The position numbers were made by a program, and so were the translations under genes. A stretch of DNA of 51,434 nucleotides from UBA5189 sp035631615 (GTDB lineage: Bacteria; Chloroflexota; Limnocylindria; Limnocylindrales; CSP1-4): contig DASQIK010000082.1 of the NCBI GenBank assembly GCA_035631615.1, positions 1-51,434 of the forward strand. Reading direction: 5' to 3'. The notes beneath the pieces were generated by a model. The model saw nothing but the letters and a program-made list of their open reading frames with translations, was not told the origin of the DNA and did no database searches. Of this stretch, positions 1-8,073 are shown in pieces (position 1 is the stretch's first letter; each line of letters starts with the position of its first letter).

Positions 1-516
1 GGTCTCGACGAGCCGACCGACCGTCATCAGGCCACCGACCGAGATTCCCGCCAGGTCGAGGATCGCCGGCAGGTCGCGCTCCAGCGCCGGCGGGTCGAAG
101 CCCGCCTTCGCGGGGTCGTCGTCGACGTTGACCTGCAGCAGGACCGGCAGCGGCGTGCCCGGTCGGAGCTCGCCCGCGATCCGGCTCAGCCGCTGCGCGA
201 GATCGAGCGAGTCGACGGTCTCGACGACGTCGAACAGCTCGATCGCCTTCCGGACCTTGTTCGTCTGGAGCGGCCCGACGAGGTGCCATCGCCCGCCAGG
301 AATCTCGCCGGCCTTTCCTGCGCGCTCCTGGACGCGGTTCTCGGCGAAGGTCGTGAAGCCGGCGTCGAGCGCAGCTCGGATCCGATCAGCCGGAACCGTC
401 TTGCTGACCGCCACGATCTCGACGAATGCCGGATCGCGGCCGGCCCGGGCGGCTGCGCCCGCGATCCGCTCGAGGATGCCCGCTCGGATGGAGGTCAGTG
501 CCTGGAGGTCAGCCAT
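1..516 (-). CDS. yggS: YggS-family PLP-binding protein, C-terminus cut by window edge
   Basis: The reading frame starts at ATG 516 (MADLQALTSIR) and is still open at base 1, so only the first 172 residues are present. The text reads like YggS/PLPBP: an early AVSKT segment with the lysine expected to hold pyridoxal phosphate, then FAENRVQE, WHLVGPLQTNK and LLQVNVDDDPAKAGF, all conserved blocks of this TIM-barrel family. The family is thought to buffer pyridoxal phosphate and amino-acid pools in the cytoplasm and has no firm catalytic role. It lies downstream of ftsZ on the same strand, the usual Gram-positive order (ftsZ-yggS-sepF). A 290-bp gap separates it from ftsZ, so it may have its own promoter. 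Confidence 0.9.
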   Translation of the reverse strand, partial: MADLQALTSIRAGILERIAGAAARAGRDPAFVEIVAVSKTVPADRIRAALDAGFTTFAENRVQERAGKAGEIPGGRWHLVGPLQTNKVRKAIELFDVVETVDSLDLAQRLSRIAGELRPGTPLPVLLQVNVDDDPAKAGFDPPALERDLPAILDLAGISVGGLMTVGRLVET

Positions 517-806
517 CGGCGACGCGGTTCGCCAGACGTCGGCTACCGCAGCACGCGGCGAGGTCGTCCACCTCGATTCGCCCTGGAGCATCGTCGATTC
601 GTCCCGGCGCGAGCGTCACTCGAGACTTCCGAGCCGATCGGGCGCCCGCATGGCCCGCCCAATCCCGCCCCGTGCTCGCTCGGACGACGTCCGGCGGCCT
701 GCCGATTCGATCGCTCCGCCGCGCGCTCCCACGAGCGGCATCTGGCGATCTGTCCTGCAATGGGCCGCGCCGGCACCGGATCCGGCGCCGCCGACGGGTG
801 CGTCGA
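517..806. other. Intergenic gap between ftsZ and yggS
   Basis: This 290-bp stretch has no convincing gene; its open frames are Arg/Pro-rich shadows. In many Gram-positive-type clusters a laccase-domain gene (pgeF/yfiH) sits between ftsZ and yggS, and it is not here. A near-palindrome at 772-789 (GGCACCGGATCCGGCGCC) lies just past the ftsZ stop and could form a hairpin, but no T-run follows. No clear -10 for yggS was found. Confidence 0.5.
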
Positions 807-2015
807 TCAGCGCGATCGGCGGAGGAAGCTCGGGATCTCCAGGTCGTCGGCGTCATACGCCGCGCGGCGGGCCGCGACGGGCTCGACGGCGGTTCGGGCC
901 GCGATCGAGCCGTTCTCGTCTGGGCGCGTCGCCGGTGCGTCGGGAACGCCGGTCTCGTTCATCGAGCTGCGCTGCCGCTCGAGCTCCTCGAGGAAGTCGC
1001 GTGGCGCGCGCGCCGGCGTCTCCGTCGTCGCGCTCGTCGAGACGCGTGCCGCGTTCCCGTGGCGCTTGCCGTCGAAGCCCGTCGCGATGACCGTGATCGC
1101 AACCTCCTCGCCGAGGCGCTCGTTGAAGCTCGTCCCGAAGATGATGTTCGCCTCGGGGTCGGCCGCGGCGCGGATCTCCTCCGCGGCCTCCGTGACCTCG
1201 TACAGCGACAGGTTCCCGCCGCCGGTGACGTTGAACAGGATGCCCTGCGCGCCGGCGATGTCGACCTCGAGCAGCGGGCTGGCGATTGCCTGGCGGGCCG
1301 CCTCGACGGCGCGGTTCTCGCCGGATGCGCGGCCGATGCCCATCAGGGCCGAGCCCGCGTCCTTCATGATCGCCCGCACGTCGGCGAAGTCGAGGTTGAT
1401 CAGGCCGGGCACGGTGATGATGTCGCTGATGCCCTGGACGCCCTGGCGCAGGACGTCGTCGACGACCCGGAAGGCGTCGAGAATCGAGGTGTTCTTCTGG
1501 ACGACGTCGCGCAGGCGGTCGTTCGGGATCGTGATCAGCGTGTCGACGTTGGCCTTCAGCGACTCACCCGCCTTCTCGGCGGTGAGCCGGCGCTTCGCGC
1601 CCTCGAACGTGAACGGCTTGGTGACGACCGCGATGGTGAGTGCACCGAGCTCCTTGGCGATCTGGGCCACGACCGGGGCCGCGCCCGAGCCGGTCCCGCC
1701 GCCGAGCCCGGAGGTGATGAAGACCATGTCCGAGCCCTCGAGGGCCTGGGCGATCTTCTCGCTGTCCTCCTCGGCCGCGCGCTCGCCGATGGACGGGTCT
1801 CCGCCGGCACCGAGGCCGCGGGTGATCTTGTCGCCGATGCGCAGCTTGTGTGGCGCGTCGGACTGGAGGAGCGCCTGGGCGTCGGTGTTGAGGGCGATGA
1901 ACTCCACGCCCATCATCTCCGCCCGGATCATCCGATTGACGGCGTTGCTGCCGCCTCCGCCAACCCCGATGACCCTGATCAGGGCGAAGTTCTCCGAGTC
2001 CGAGCGCAGGCCCAT
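807..2015 (-). CDS. ftsZ: Cell division protein FtsZ
   Basis: Tubulin-like GTPase that forms the cytokinetic ring. The 402-residue frame has the N-terminal VIGVGGGGSNAVNRM nucleotide loop (about residues 16-29), the tubulin signature GGGTGSG at 105-111, the NTDAQAL segment and a typical C-terminal tail ending DDLEIPSFLRR, the peptide that binds FtsA and other partners. The start is set at ATG 2015, because an ideal GGAGGAG lies 5 nt upstream; an in-frame codon at 2048 would bury that site inside the gene. A variable, charged linker fills about residues 320-385. It is the last division gene of the dcw cluster, 150 bp after ftsA. Confidence 0.97.
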   Translation of the reverse strand: MGLRSDSENFALIRVIGVGGGGSNAVNRMIRAEMMGVEFIALNTDAQALLQSDAPHKLRIGDKITRGLGAGGDPSIGERAAEEDSEKIAQALEGSDMVFITSGLGGGTGSGAAPVVAQIAKELGALTIAVVTKPFTFEGAKRRLTAEKAGESLKANVDTLITIPNDRLRDVVQKNTSILDAFRVVDDVLRQGVQGISDIITVPGLINLDFADVRAIMKDAGSALMGIGRASGENRAVEAARQAIASPLLEVDIAGAQGILFNVTGGGNLSLYEVTEAAEEIRAAADPEANIIFGTSFNERLGEEVAITVIATGFDGKRHGNAARVSTSATTETPARAPRDFLEELERQRSSMNETGVPDAPATRPDENGSIAARTAVEPVAARRAAYDADDLEIPSFLRRSR

Positions 2016-2020
2016 CGCTA

Positions 2021-2027
2021 CTCCTCC
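2021..2027 (-). promoter_or_regulatory. ftsZ ribosome binding site
   Basis: GGAGGAG on the minus strand, ending 5 nt before ATG 2015. It is among the strongest Shine-Dalgarno sequences in the window and decides the ftsZ start over the upstream in-frame codon. Confidence 0.8.
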
Positions 2028-2165
2028 GAGCGGCCGCAAGGCCGCCATATCGGGCTCAAATGAGGCGGAGCACCGGCGCGCTCGCTCGCCGCGTCTCTCT
2101 CCCGCAGGTTGCCGCGGAGTCTACCATCCGACCCTCCGCGGCGCGCGTCGATTCGATCGATCGGG

Positions 2166-3395
2166 CTACGGCAGCATGCTCTTGACGGCGCTGCGAAGCC
2201 GGCCGAGGACGCCCGCCGCCGGTGCCGATTCGTAGCGGGCGGGCTCGCCGTCGTCGAGCATCGAGGCGCCCCACTGCAGGAGGCCGATGCTCGTCGCGTA
2301 GGCGGGCGTGAGGATCGAGTCGGTGAGGCCGCCGACGCCAGACGGGCCAACGACCCGGACCGGCATCTGGAGCACCTCTCGACCGAGCTCGGCGACGCCC
2401 GCGAGCTCCGCCCCGCCGCCGGTCAGGATGAGGCCGGCCGGGAGCATGCCCGCGCCGCCGGAGTGGATCTCCGCGCCGATCAGCTCGAACGTCTCGCGCA
2501 TGCGCGATTCGATGATCCGGCACAGCTCCAGTCGGCCGATCGTGCGGCCCGCCTCCTCACCGAGCACGGACACGGCGATCTCCTCGTCGTCGGCGATGCC
2601 GCGCAGGTCGCACGTGCCGTGGCGGATCTTCAGCTCCTCCGCGGCGGGCAGCGAGGTCTTGATGCCGATCGCGATGTCGTTGGTCACGAAGTTGCCGCCG
2701 ACGGGCAGGACGCTTGTCCGGAACGGCGAGCCCTCGTTGAACATCGCGAGATCGATCGTGCCCGCGCCGATGTCCGCGACGGCCACGCCCAGCTCGCGCT
2801 CGGTCTCGTTGGCGACGGCCTCCGCGGAGGCGAGGGCGTTCACGACCAGCTCGTCGATCTTGACGCCCGCCTGCGCAACGCACTTCATCAGGTTCTGGAC
2901 CGCGGTCTGCGGGGCCGTGACGATGTGGGTCTCGACCTCGAGCCGGAGCGCGCTCATGCCGAGCGGGTCCTTGACGCCCTCCTGGCCGTCGACCGTGAAG
3001 CCCCGGCGCTCGACGTGGAGCACCTCGCGATTCGACGGGATCGGGATCGTCCGCGCCTGCTCGACCGCGCGCCGGATGTCGTCGCGGCTGACCTCCCGGG
3101 TGTGCGCCGCGACCGACACCTGGCCGGTCGAGTTGAGGCTCTCCACCTGGGCGCCGCCGACGCCGACGAAGGCCTTGTCGATCTTCCAGCCGGACAGGCG
3201 CTCGGCCCGCTCGACGGCGTCCCGGATCGAGCGCACGGTCTGCTCGATGTTGACGACCGCGCCGCGCTTGAGCCCCGAGGACGGCACCGTGCCATGGCCG
3301 ATGACCGTCAGCCGGCCGTCGCGCCCGATCTCGCCAATGAGCGCGCAGACCTTGCTCGTCCCGACATCGAGTGCGACCAGGACTCCTTCTACCAC
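2166..3395 (-). CDS. ftsA: Cell division protein FtsA
   Basis: Actin-like ATPase that anchors FtsZ to the membrane. The 409-residue protein begins LVALDVGTSKVCALIGE (phosphate-1 loop), continues with the SHS2-type 1C region, then VAVADIGAGTIDLAMF (phosphate-2) and GLILTGGGAEL (adenosine loop). It ends in an amphipathic stretch, VLGRLRSAVKSMLP, suited to be the membrane-targeting helix. The start is GTG 3395 with GAGG about 7 nt upstream, and the gene begins 8 nt after the sbp stop. FtsA is missing from most Actinobacteria, so its presence helps exclude that phylum. Confidence 0.96.
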   Translation of the reverse strand: MVEGVLVALDVGTSKVCALIGEIGRDGRLTVIGHGTVPSSGLKRGAVVNIEQTVRSIRDAVERAERLSGWKIDKAFVGVGGAQVESLNSTGQVSVAAHTREVSRDDIRRAVEQARTIPIPSNREVLHVERRGFTVDGQEGVKDPLGMSALRLEVETHIVTAPQTAVQNLMKCVAQAGVKIDELVVNALASAEAVANETERELGVAVADIGAGTIDLAMFNEGSPFRTSVLPVGGNFVTNDIAIGIKTSLPAAEELKIRHGTCDLRGIADDEEIAVSVLGEEAGRTIGRLELCRIIESRMRETFELIGAEIHSGGAGMLPAGLILTGGGAELAGVAELGREVLQMPVRVVGPSGVGGLTDSILTPAYATSIGLLQWGASMLDDGEPARYESAPAAGVLGRLRSAVKSMLP

Positions 3396-3403
3396 GCCCT
3401 ACC

Positions 3404-3760
3404 TCAGATGAAGTGCCGCCGGATCAGGGCGACGTTGTTGAAGATCCGCAATCCGAACGTGATGAGCGCCACCAGGTACAGGTCCAGGCTCAGCCGGTCG
3501 CCGATGAACGTCAGCGTGACGGCCACGATCGCGTTGGTCACGAAGCCCGAGATGAAGATCCGATTGTCGTAGACGCCGTCGAGCTCGGCACGCACCGCTC
3601 CGAGGACCGAGTCGAGCGCGGCGAGGATCGCCACGGCCGAGTAGCGGCTGAGCTCGAAGCCGACGTTGACGTTGAGGACGAGCCCGAGCAGGACGCCCAG
3701 CAGCAGGCCTGCCAGGGGGAGGAGCAACGGAGCCGTCCTCGCTGCGGTGCGTTCGCGCAA
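3404..3760 (-). CDS. sbp: Small basic membrane protein Sbp (DUF1290)
   Basis: A 118-residue protein with an N-terminal hydrophobic helix (PLLLPLAGLLLGVLLGLVL), a middle segment SRYSAVAILAALDSVLGAVRAELDG and a second hydrophobic region (FVTNAIVAVTLTFIGDRL, then LYLVALITFGLRIFNNVALIRR). This matches the DUF1290/Sbp family, found in Gram-positive-type dcw clusters next to ftsQ or ftsA; its job is unknown. The only start in this frame is TTG 3760, with no clear Shine-Dalgarno. It sits between ftsQ (42 bp away) and ftsA (8 bp away), so it is almost certainly co-transcribed. Confidence 0.85.
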   Translation of the reverse strand: MRERTAARTAPLLLPLAGLLLGVLLGLVLNVNVGFELSRYSAVAILAALDSVLGAVRAELDGVYDNRIFISGFVTNAIVAVTLTFIGDRLSLDLYLVALITFGLRIFNNVALIRRHFI

Positions 3761-3802
3761 AGGGTACCGGACGCGGAGCAGACAGGTGGGCGCAGGCCTG
3801 CA

Positions 3803-4774
3803 TCAGTGGCCCGTGGGTTTCGGGATGTACGTGCCGTCCGTCTCGGACGCGAGGATGATCAGGGTGGCCGAGCCCTCCCGGCCGGTGAGCAGGCTCCGGA
3901 GCAGGCGGACCTGGCCCGGGATCATGTCCGTCGACCGGGTCGCGGGGCTGTAGAACCCGAAGACGGCGCTCCACCCCGTCGACGCGCTCACGATGAACCC
4001 GTCGGTGTCGGTGACGGTGATCCGGAGGCCCTGCGCCGTGCTGCCGACGTCGGTCGGGGTCAGGCTGCCGAGCCGGGTCGCGACGTCCGCATCGACCGCG
4101 TCGAGGTGCCCGCCGATGGCGAGGGCCGCCTCGGCGTGCGTGCGGCGATCGTCGATCACGGCCACCCCCGTGGGCAGCTTCGCGGTCGCGTCGACCCTGG
4201 TGAAGATCAGCCCGCCGGCGTCCGCGAGGTACCGGGTGCCGCCTACCTGCCAGGCGAGCACCGGCTGGCGTTCCTCGATGCGCACGATGACGCTCGCGTC
4301 CGGCAGCCCGACCGAGACCTGCGCCGACGCCACCGTCGGGAGCGCGAGCAGCGCACCCTCGAGCGGACGGGTATCGATCCGGAAGACGTTGGTCCCGCTG
4401 GTCAGCGCGAGGGCGGCCTGGACGACGGCCGGGTCCGTCCAGCGCAGCGGCGGCAGGTCGGTGCGGCTCAGGCAGAACGCCGTCCGCCCGGTGACCAGCG
4501 TGAACAGGAAGCCGGCCGCGAGCATCCCGAGCAGCCCCGCGGCGCGCACCTGGGTGACGATCCGGCCCGGCCTGCGCATCCGGGCCACGGCGGACCGCGC
4601 GACCGTTCCCCCACGACGTGACGAGGTGGACGGGCCGCGGCCCGAGGCGCCGGCCAGGCGGCGCGTCTCGCGCCCGAGCGCCGCGTCCGGGGATCTCGTG
4701 GTGACGACAGGTCGAGCCGCCTTCGTCGGGCGCGCGCCGGCAGCCCGGCGGGAGCGCGACCCGAAGCCCTTCAC
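3803..4774 (-). CDS. ftsQ: Cell division protein FtsQ/DivIB
   Basis: Bitopic divisome protein linking early and late division proteins. The predicted 323-residue product has an Arg-rich cytoplasmic N-terminus of about 65 residues, one membrane helix (AAGLLGMLAAGFLFTLVTG) and a POTRA-like domain: LPPLRWTDPAVVQAALALTSGTNVFRIDTRPLEGALLALPTVASAQVSV is split here for description as the strand-helix region leading into PDASVIVRIEERQPVLAW. The chosen start is GTG 4774, 7 nt after the ddl stop, with GAGG upstream. The frame stays open further upstream but would then overlap ddl deeply. The N-terminal tail is longer than in most FtsQ proteins. Confidence 0.85.
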   Translation of the reverse strand: MKGFGSRSRRAAGARPTKAARPVVTTRSPDAALGRETRRLAGASGRGPSTSSRRGGTVARSAVARMRRPGRIVTQVRAAGLLGMLAAGFLFTLVTGRTAFCLSRTDLPPLRWTDPAVVQAALALTSGTNVFRIDTRPLEGALLALPTVASAQVSVGLPDASVIVRIEERQPVLAWQVGGTRYLADAGGLIFTRVDATAKLPTGVAVIDDRRTHAEAALAIGGHLDAVDADVATRLGSLTPTDVGSTAQGLRITVTDTDGFIVSASTGWSAVFGFYSPATRSTDMIPGQVRLLRSLLTGREGSATLIILASETDGTYIPKPTGH

Positions 4775-4781
4775 GACGGCC

Positions 4782-5915
4782 TCATCGGGGCAGATCCGCC
4801 GGGGTGAGGTGCCGTCGGACGCGCGAGGCGTGCCGCTCCAGGGCCAGGTCGAGGATGCGGAGGCAGACGGCGGTGAAGTCGAGGCCGCCCTCGGCCGGCA
4901 GCGTCGGGAACAGGCTGATCGGCGTGAAGCCCGGGATCGTGTTGATCTCCGACAGGTACGCGCCGTCGTCGCGGACGAGGAAATCGACTCGGGCGAAGCC
5001 CTCCGTGCCGAGGGATCGGTATGCGTCGCGGGCAAGCTTGCGCAGCAGCTCTCGGGTGGCGTCCGGCAGCTCGGCCCGCGTCGAGGTCTCCGACAGGCCC
5101 GGCGTGTACTTCGCGACGTAGTCGTAGAACTCGTGGCCGGCCACGATCTCGCCCGGCCCGTAGATCCCGAGCGGCATGCCGTTGCCGATCACCGAGACCT
5201 CGATGTCCCGCGCGCGGGCCAGGTAGCGCTCGACGATCGCGAGGTCGTCGTAGCGGAAGGCCAGGTCGAGGGCCGCCTCGCGCTCGGCCGGGGCATGGGC
5301 GAGCGTCATCCCGACCGACGAGCCGAGCCGCGCCGGCTTGACCATGAGCAGGGGGTCGCTGCCGGGCGAGCCGGCCGCGAATGCCTCGAGCTGGGCGAGG
5401 ACGCCGGCGCGACCGGCGCTCCAGGCATCCGCACGAACCTCGATCCAGTCCACGACCGGCAGGCCGAGGCCGCGCCAGATCCGCTTCTGGGCGACCTTGT
5501 CCATGCCGAGCGCCGAGGCAAGGACGCCCGCGCCCGTGTAGGCAAGCCCGGCCGCATCGAGCAGCGCCTGGACCGTGCCGTCCTCGCCGAACGGCCCATG
5601 CAACGCGATGAACACGATGGGCGCGGGCCGTTGCGCCGCGAGCCGGTCGAGGGCCGCGCCGACGGCCAATGGCGCCTCGGCGGCGAGCGTCGTCGGGTCG
5701 TCATACACGGCCGCCGAACGATCGCCGCGGCGGTGGCCGGGCGGCAGCCACCACCACGCTCCATCGAGGTCGATGAGCACCTGGCGCACGTCGAGGCCGG
5801 CATCGACGAGGGCGCCCGCGATCGCGGTCCCGGACACGACCGACACGTCGTGCTCGGCCGATGGCCCGCCGAGCAGGACGATGACCGGCGGGTAGGTCGA
5901 GCGCGCGGCGGTCAT
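4782..5915 (-). CDS. ddl: D-alanine--D-alanine ligase
   Basis: ATP-grasp enzyme that joins two D-alanines for the peptidoglycan stem peptide, in the cytoplasm. The 377-residue protein shows VIVLLGGPSAEHDVSVVSG at the N-terminus, ALHGPFGEDGTVQ, the ATP-grasp lysine region MVKPARLGSSVGM, EVSVIGNG and the metal/substrate loop FLVRDDGAYLSEINTIPGFT. ATG 5915 overlaps the murB stop as ATGA, so translation is probably coupled. The product feeds MurF, encoded upstream in the same operon. Confidence 0.95.
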   Translation of the reverse strand: MTAARSTYPPVIVLLGGPSAEHDVSVVSGTAIAGALVDAGLDVRQVLIDLDGAWWWLPPGHRRGDRSAAVYDDPTTLAAEAPLAVGAALDRLAAQRPAPIVFIALHGPFGEDGTVQALLDAAGLAYTGAGVLASALGMDKVAQKRIWRGLGLPVVDWIEVRADAWSAGRAGVLAQLEAFAAGSPGSDPLLMVKPARLGSSVGMTLAHAPAEREAALDLAFRYDDLAIVERYLARARDIEVSVIGNGMPLGIYGPGEIVAGHEFYDYVAKYTPGLSETSTRAELPDATRELLRKLARDAYRSLGTEGFARVDFLVRDDGAYLSEINTIPGFTPISLFPTLPAEGGLDFTAVCLRILDLALERHASRVRRHLTPADLPR

Positions 5916-6901
5916 GCCGCTCCCCCGTCCGCGGCGGGCCACGGCCAGCCGGCCCAGTCGCCGACGAACACGATCTCGGGCACGAGGTCGACGCCGTCCG
6001 ACTCGAGGATCCGCGCCCGGACGCGATCCATCAGCCGGCGCACGTCGGCGGCGGTCCCGCGCCGGTCGTTCACGACGAAGTTGGCGTGCTTCTCCGAGAC
6101 GGTGGCGCCCCCTTCCTGCAGGCCCTTGAGCCCGGCCGCCTCGATCAGCGCGCCCGCGGACGGTCCATCGGGCGGGTTCCGGAACGCGCTCCCGGCCGAC
6201 GGGATCCCGAGCGGCTGGTGCGCCTGGCGCCAGTGCCGGATGTCGTCGAGGCGGGCCTTGATGTCCGCCTCGCTCGCCGGCTGGAGCCGGAAGCGGGCGC
6301 CGATCACCACCTCGGCCGGCGACTCGGCATCCTGGTGCTTGAACCGGCTCTCGCGGTAGGCGAGGCCGAGCTCCGCAGCCGGCAGCCGGGCCTCGCTGCC
6401 GTCGGCGAGGAGCACGTCCGCCGATTCGAGGACCGCGCGGACATCCGCGCCGTGCGCCCCGGCATTCGCCCACACCGCGCCGCCAACCGTGCCCGGGATC
6501 GCGAGCCCGAACTCGAGGCCCGACAGGCCGGCCTTCTGCGTCTCCGTGGCGGCACGCGCCATCGGCAGGCCGGCCTCCGCGACGTAGGCGGCGCCGTCGA
6601 TGCGGCTGCCCTCGGCGCGCACGTTGACGACCAGGCCCCGGACGCCGCGGTCGGAGATGACCACGTTGCTCCCGCGCCCGAGCAGCGTCAGCGGCAGGTC
6701 GCGCGCCCGCGCGAATCGCACGAGAGCGCGCAGCTCGAACGCGTTGTGCGCCGTCGCGAGGAGGTCGGCCGGCCCGCCGACCCGCATCGTCGTGAGCTTG
6801 CCGAGCGGCATTCCCCGCTCCGCCTTCACGCCGACCCGGCGCGCGATCTCGCCGGCGAGCGCCACGAGGTCGAGCGGCGCGGCGGCGTCCACCGGGCTCA
6901 T
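5912..6901 (-). CDS. murB: UDP-N-acetylenolpyruvoylglucosamine reductase
   Basis: FAD enzyme that makes UDP-MurNAc. The 329-residue product has the FAD-binding core TTMRVGGPADLL, LPLTLLGRGSNVVISD, GLEFGLAIPGTVGGAVWANAGAHG and YRESRFK, and then the catalytic GSAFRNPP serine loop, GLKGLQEGGATVSEKHANFVVN and a C-terminal glutamate region (VDLVPEIVFVG). These are typical of a type I/II MurB. ATG 6901 overlaps the murG stop as ATGA; its own stop overlaps ddl in the same way. Confidence 0.96.
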   Translation of the reverse strand: MSPVDAAAPLDLVALAGEIARRVGVKAERGMPLGKLTTMRVGGPADLLATAHNAFELRALVRFARARDLPLTLLGRGSNVVISDRGVRGLVVNVRAEGSRIDGAAYVAEAGLPMARAATETQKAGLSGLEFGLAIPGTVGGAVWANAGAHGADVRAVLESADVLLADGSEARLPAAELGLAYRESRFKHQDAESPAEVVIGARFRLQPASEADIKARLDDIRHWRQAHQPLGIPSAGSAFRNPPDGPSAGALIEAAGLKGLQEGGATVSEKHANFVVNDRRGTAADVRRLMDRVRARILESDGVDLVPEIVFVGDWAGWPWPAADGGAA

Positions 6902-8073
6902 CCCGCCCGGGCCACGGCGCCGCTCCCGAGCGGCAGGGCGGCGATCCGATCGACGGCGGCCGCGTCCGGGAGGGGGCGTCGCTCGGCGAGGGCGAGCACG
7001 ATCTCCGCCGCCGCGTCGGCGGCGCCCGGTCGGCCGAGCCCGCGCGAGGCGGCGGCCATCGCGGCGTAGCCGGAGGGATCGTCGAGGATCGTGATCGCCT
7101 CCAGGAGCGAGGTCGCGTCGAGCTGCTCGTCGGCGATGAACGTGGCCGCGCCCGCGCTCGCCACGGCCGCCGCGTTCGCTCGCTGGTGATCGCCGGCGTG
7201 TGGGTACGGGATCACGATCATCGGCAGCCCGAATGCCGTCGACTCGGCGAGCGTCGACGAGCCCGCTCTCCCGACGACGAGGTCCGCCGCGGCGAGGGCG
7301 TCGAGCAGGAGCGCGCCGAGGAACGCCGCGGGCCGGTAGCGGGCGCGGAGCGCCTCGGGCAGGGCCGAACGGCTCGCGGCAGCGTCGGCCATCCCCTCGG
7401 CGCCGGCGATATGGATCACGACCGCCCGCTCGACGAGCTCGGACAGGGCGCCGGCGACCGCCGCGTTGAGGCGCCGGACGGCCTGCGAGCCGCCGAAGAT
7501 GACGATCAGCCGGTCCGCTGGCTCCAGGCCGAGCCGCTCGCGGGCGGCGTCCCGGTCGATTCCGGCGGTGTCCCGGATCGGGGTGCCGGTGACGAGGCAT
7601 GGGCCGGCGGCACGGAGGGCGCGGCACGTGGTGGCAAACGACACCGCGAGCGCCGAGGCGAGACGAGACGTCGCTCGGACGCTCCGGCCGGGGATCACGT
7701 TGCCCTCCCACATGACGGTCGGGATCCGCAGGAGGCGCGCCGCGAGCAGCACCGGGATCGCGACGTAGCCGCCGGTCGTGAAGATCGCTGCCGGCCGTTC
7801 GCGAAGCAGCAGCCACACCGCCTGCGGGAATGACAGGGCGAGGCGAACCGGGTCGAGGACGAGGTGGACGTCGCGCTCGACCGAGCGCAGCGACCGCAGG
7901 GCGAGCCGGCGCAGCGGGATGGCGGCCGGCGGCACGAGGCGGTCCTCGAGCCCGCGCCGGCCCCCGACCCAGACGAGCTCAGTCCGTTCTGGTCGCCGGC
8001 GCAGTGCGGTCGCGACGGCCAGCGCCGGGTAGATGTGGCCCCCGGTGCCCCCTGCCGCGATCAGCAGCCTCAT
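6898..8073 (-). CDS. murG: Lipid II-forming N-acetylglucosaminyltransferase MurG
   Basis: GT28 transferase adding GlcNAc to lipid I at the inner face of the membrane. The 391-residue protein opens MRLLIAAGGTGGHIYPALA, the family G-loop (residues 8-13), followed by TTGGYVAIPVLLAA, VMWEGNVIPGR and the C-terminal donor site VVGRAGSSTLAESTAFGLPMIVIPYP. ATG 8073 has GGAGGA 5 nt upstream. The start lies inside the end of ftsW, 95 nt before the ftsW stop, in another frame. The invariant N-terminus makes a downstream start impossible. Confidence 0.96.
   Translation of the reverse strand: MRLLIAAGGTGGHIYPALAVATALRRRPERTELVWVGGRRGLEDRLVPPAAIPLRRLALRSLRSVERDVHLVLDPVRLALSFPQAVWLLLRERPAAIFTTGGYVAIPVLLAARLLRIPTVMWEGNVIPGRSVRATSRLASALAVSFATTCRALRAAGPCLVTGTPIRDTAGIDRDAARERLGLEPADRLIVIFGGSQAVRRLNAAVAGALSELVERAVVIHIAGAEGMADAAASRSALPEALRARYRPAAFLGALLLDALAAADLVVGRAGSSTLAESTAFGLPMIVIPYPHAGDHQRANAAAVASAGAATFIADEQLDATSLLEAITILDDPSGYAAMAAASRGLGRPGAADAAAEIVLALAERRPLPDAAAVDRIAALPLGSGAVARAG

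Noticed and set aside
283..2235. Long open frame on the plus strand opposite ftsZ (650 codons)
   Set aside because: Arg/Ser/Ala/Pro-rich shadow of ftsZ caused by high GC in third codon positions; no recognisable protein.
3749..3766. TTCGCGCAAAGGG near sbp as a fourth parS copy
   Set aside because: Only one half-site matches; the other arm lacks symmetry.
3993..6359. Plus-strand open frame of 788 codons opposite ftsQ, ddl and murB
   Set aside because: Shadow of three overlapping real genes on the minus strand.
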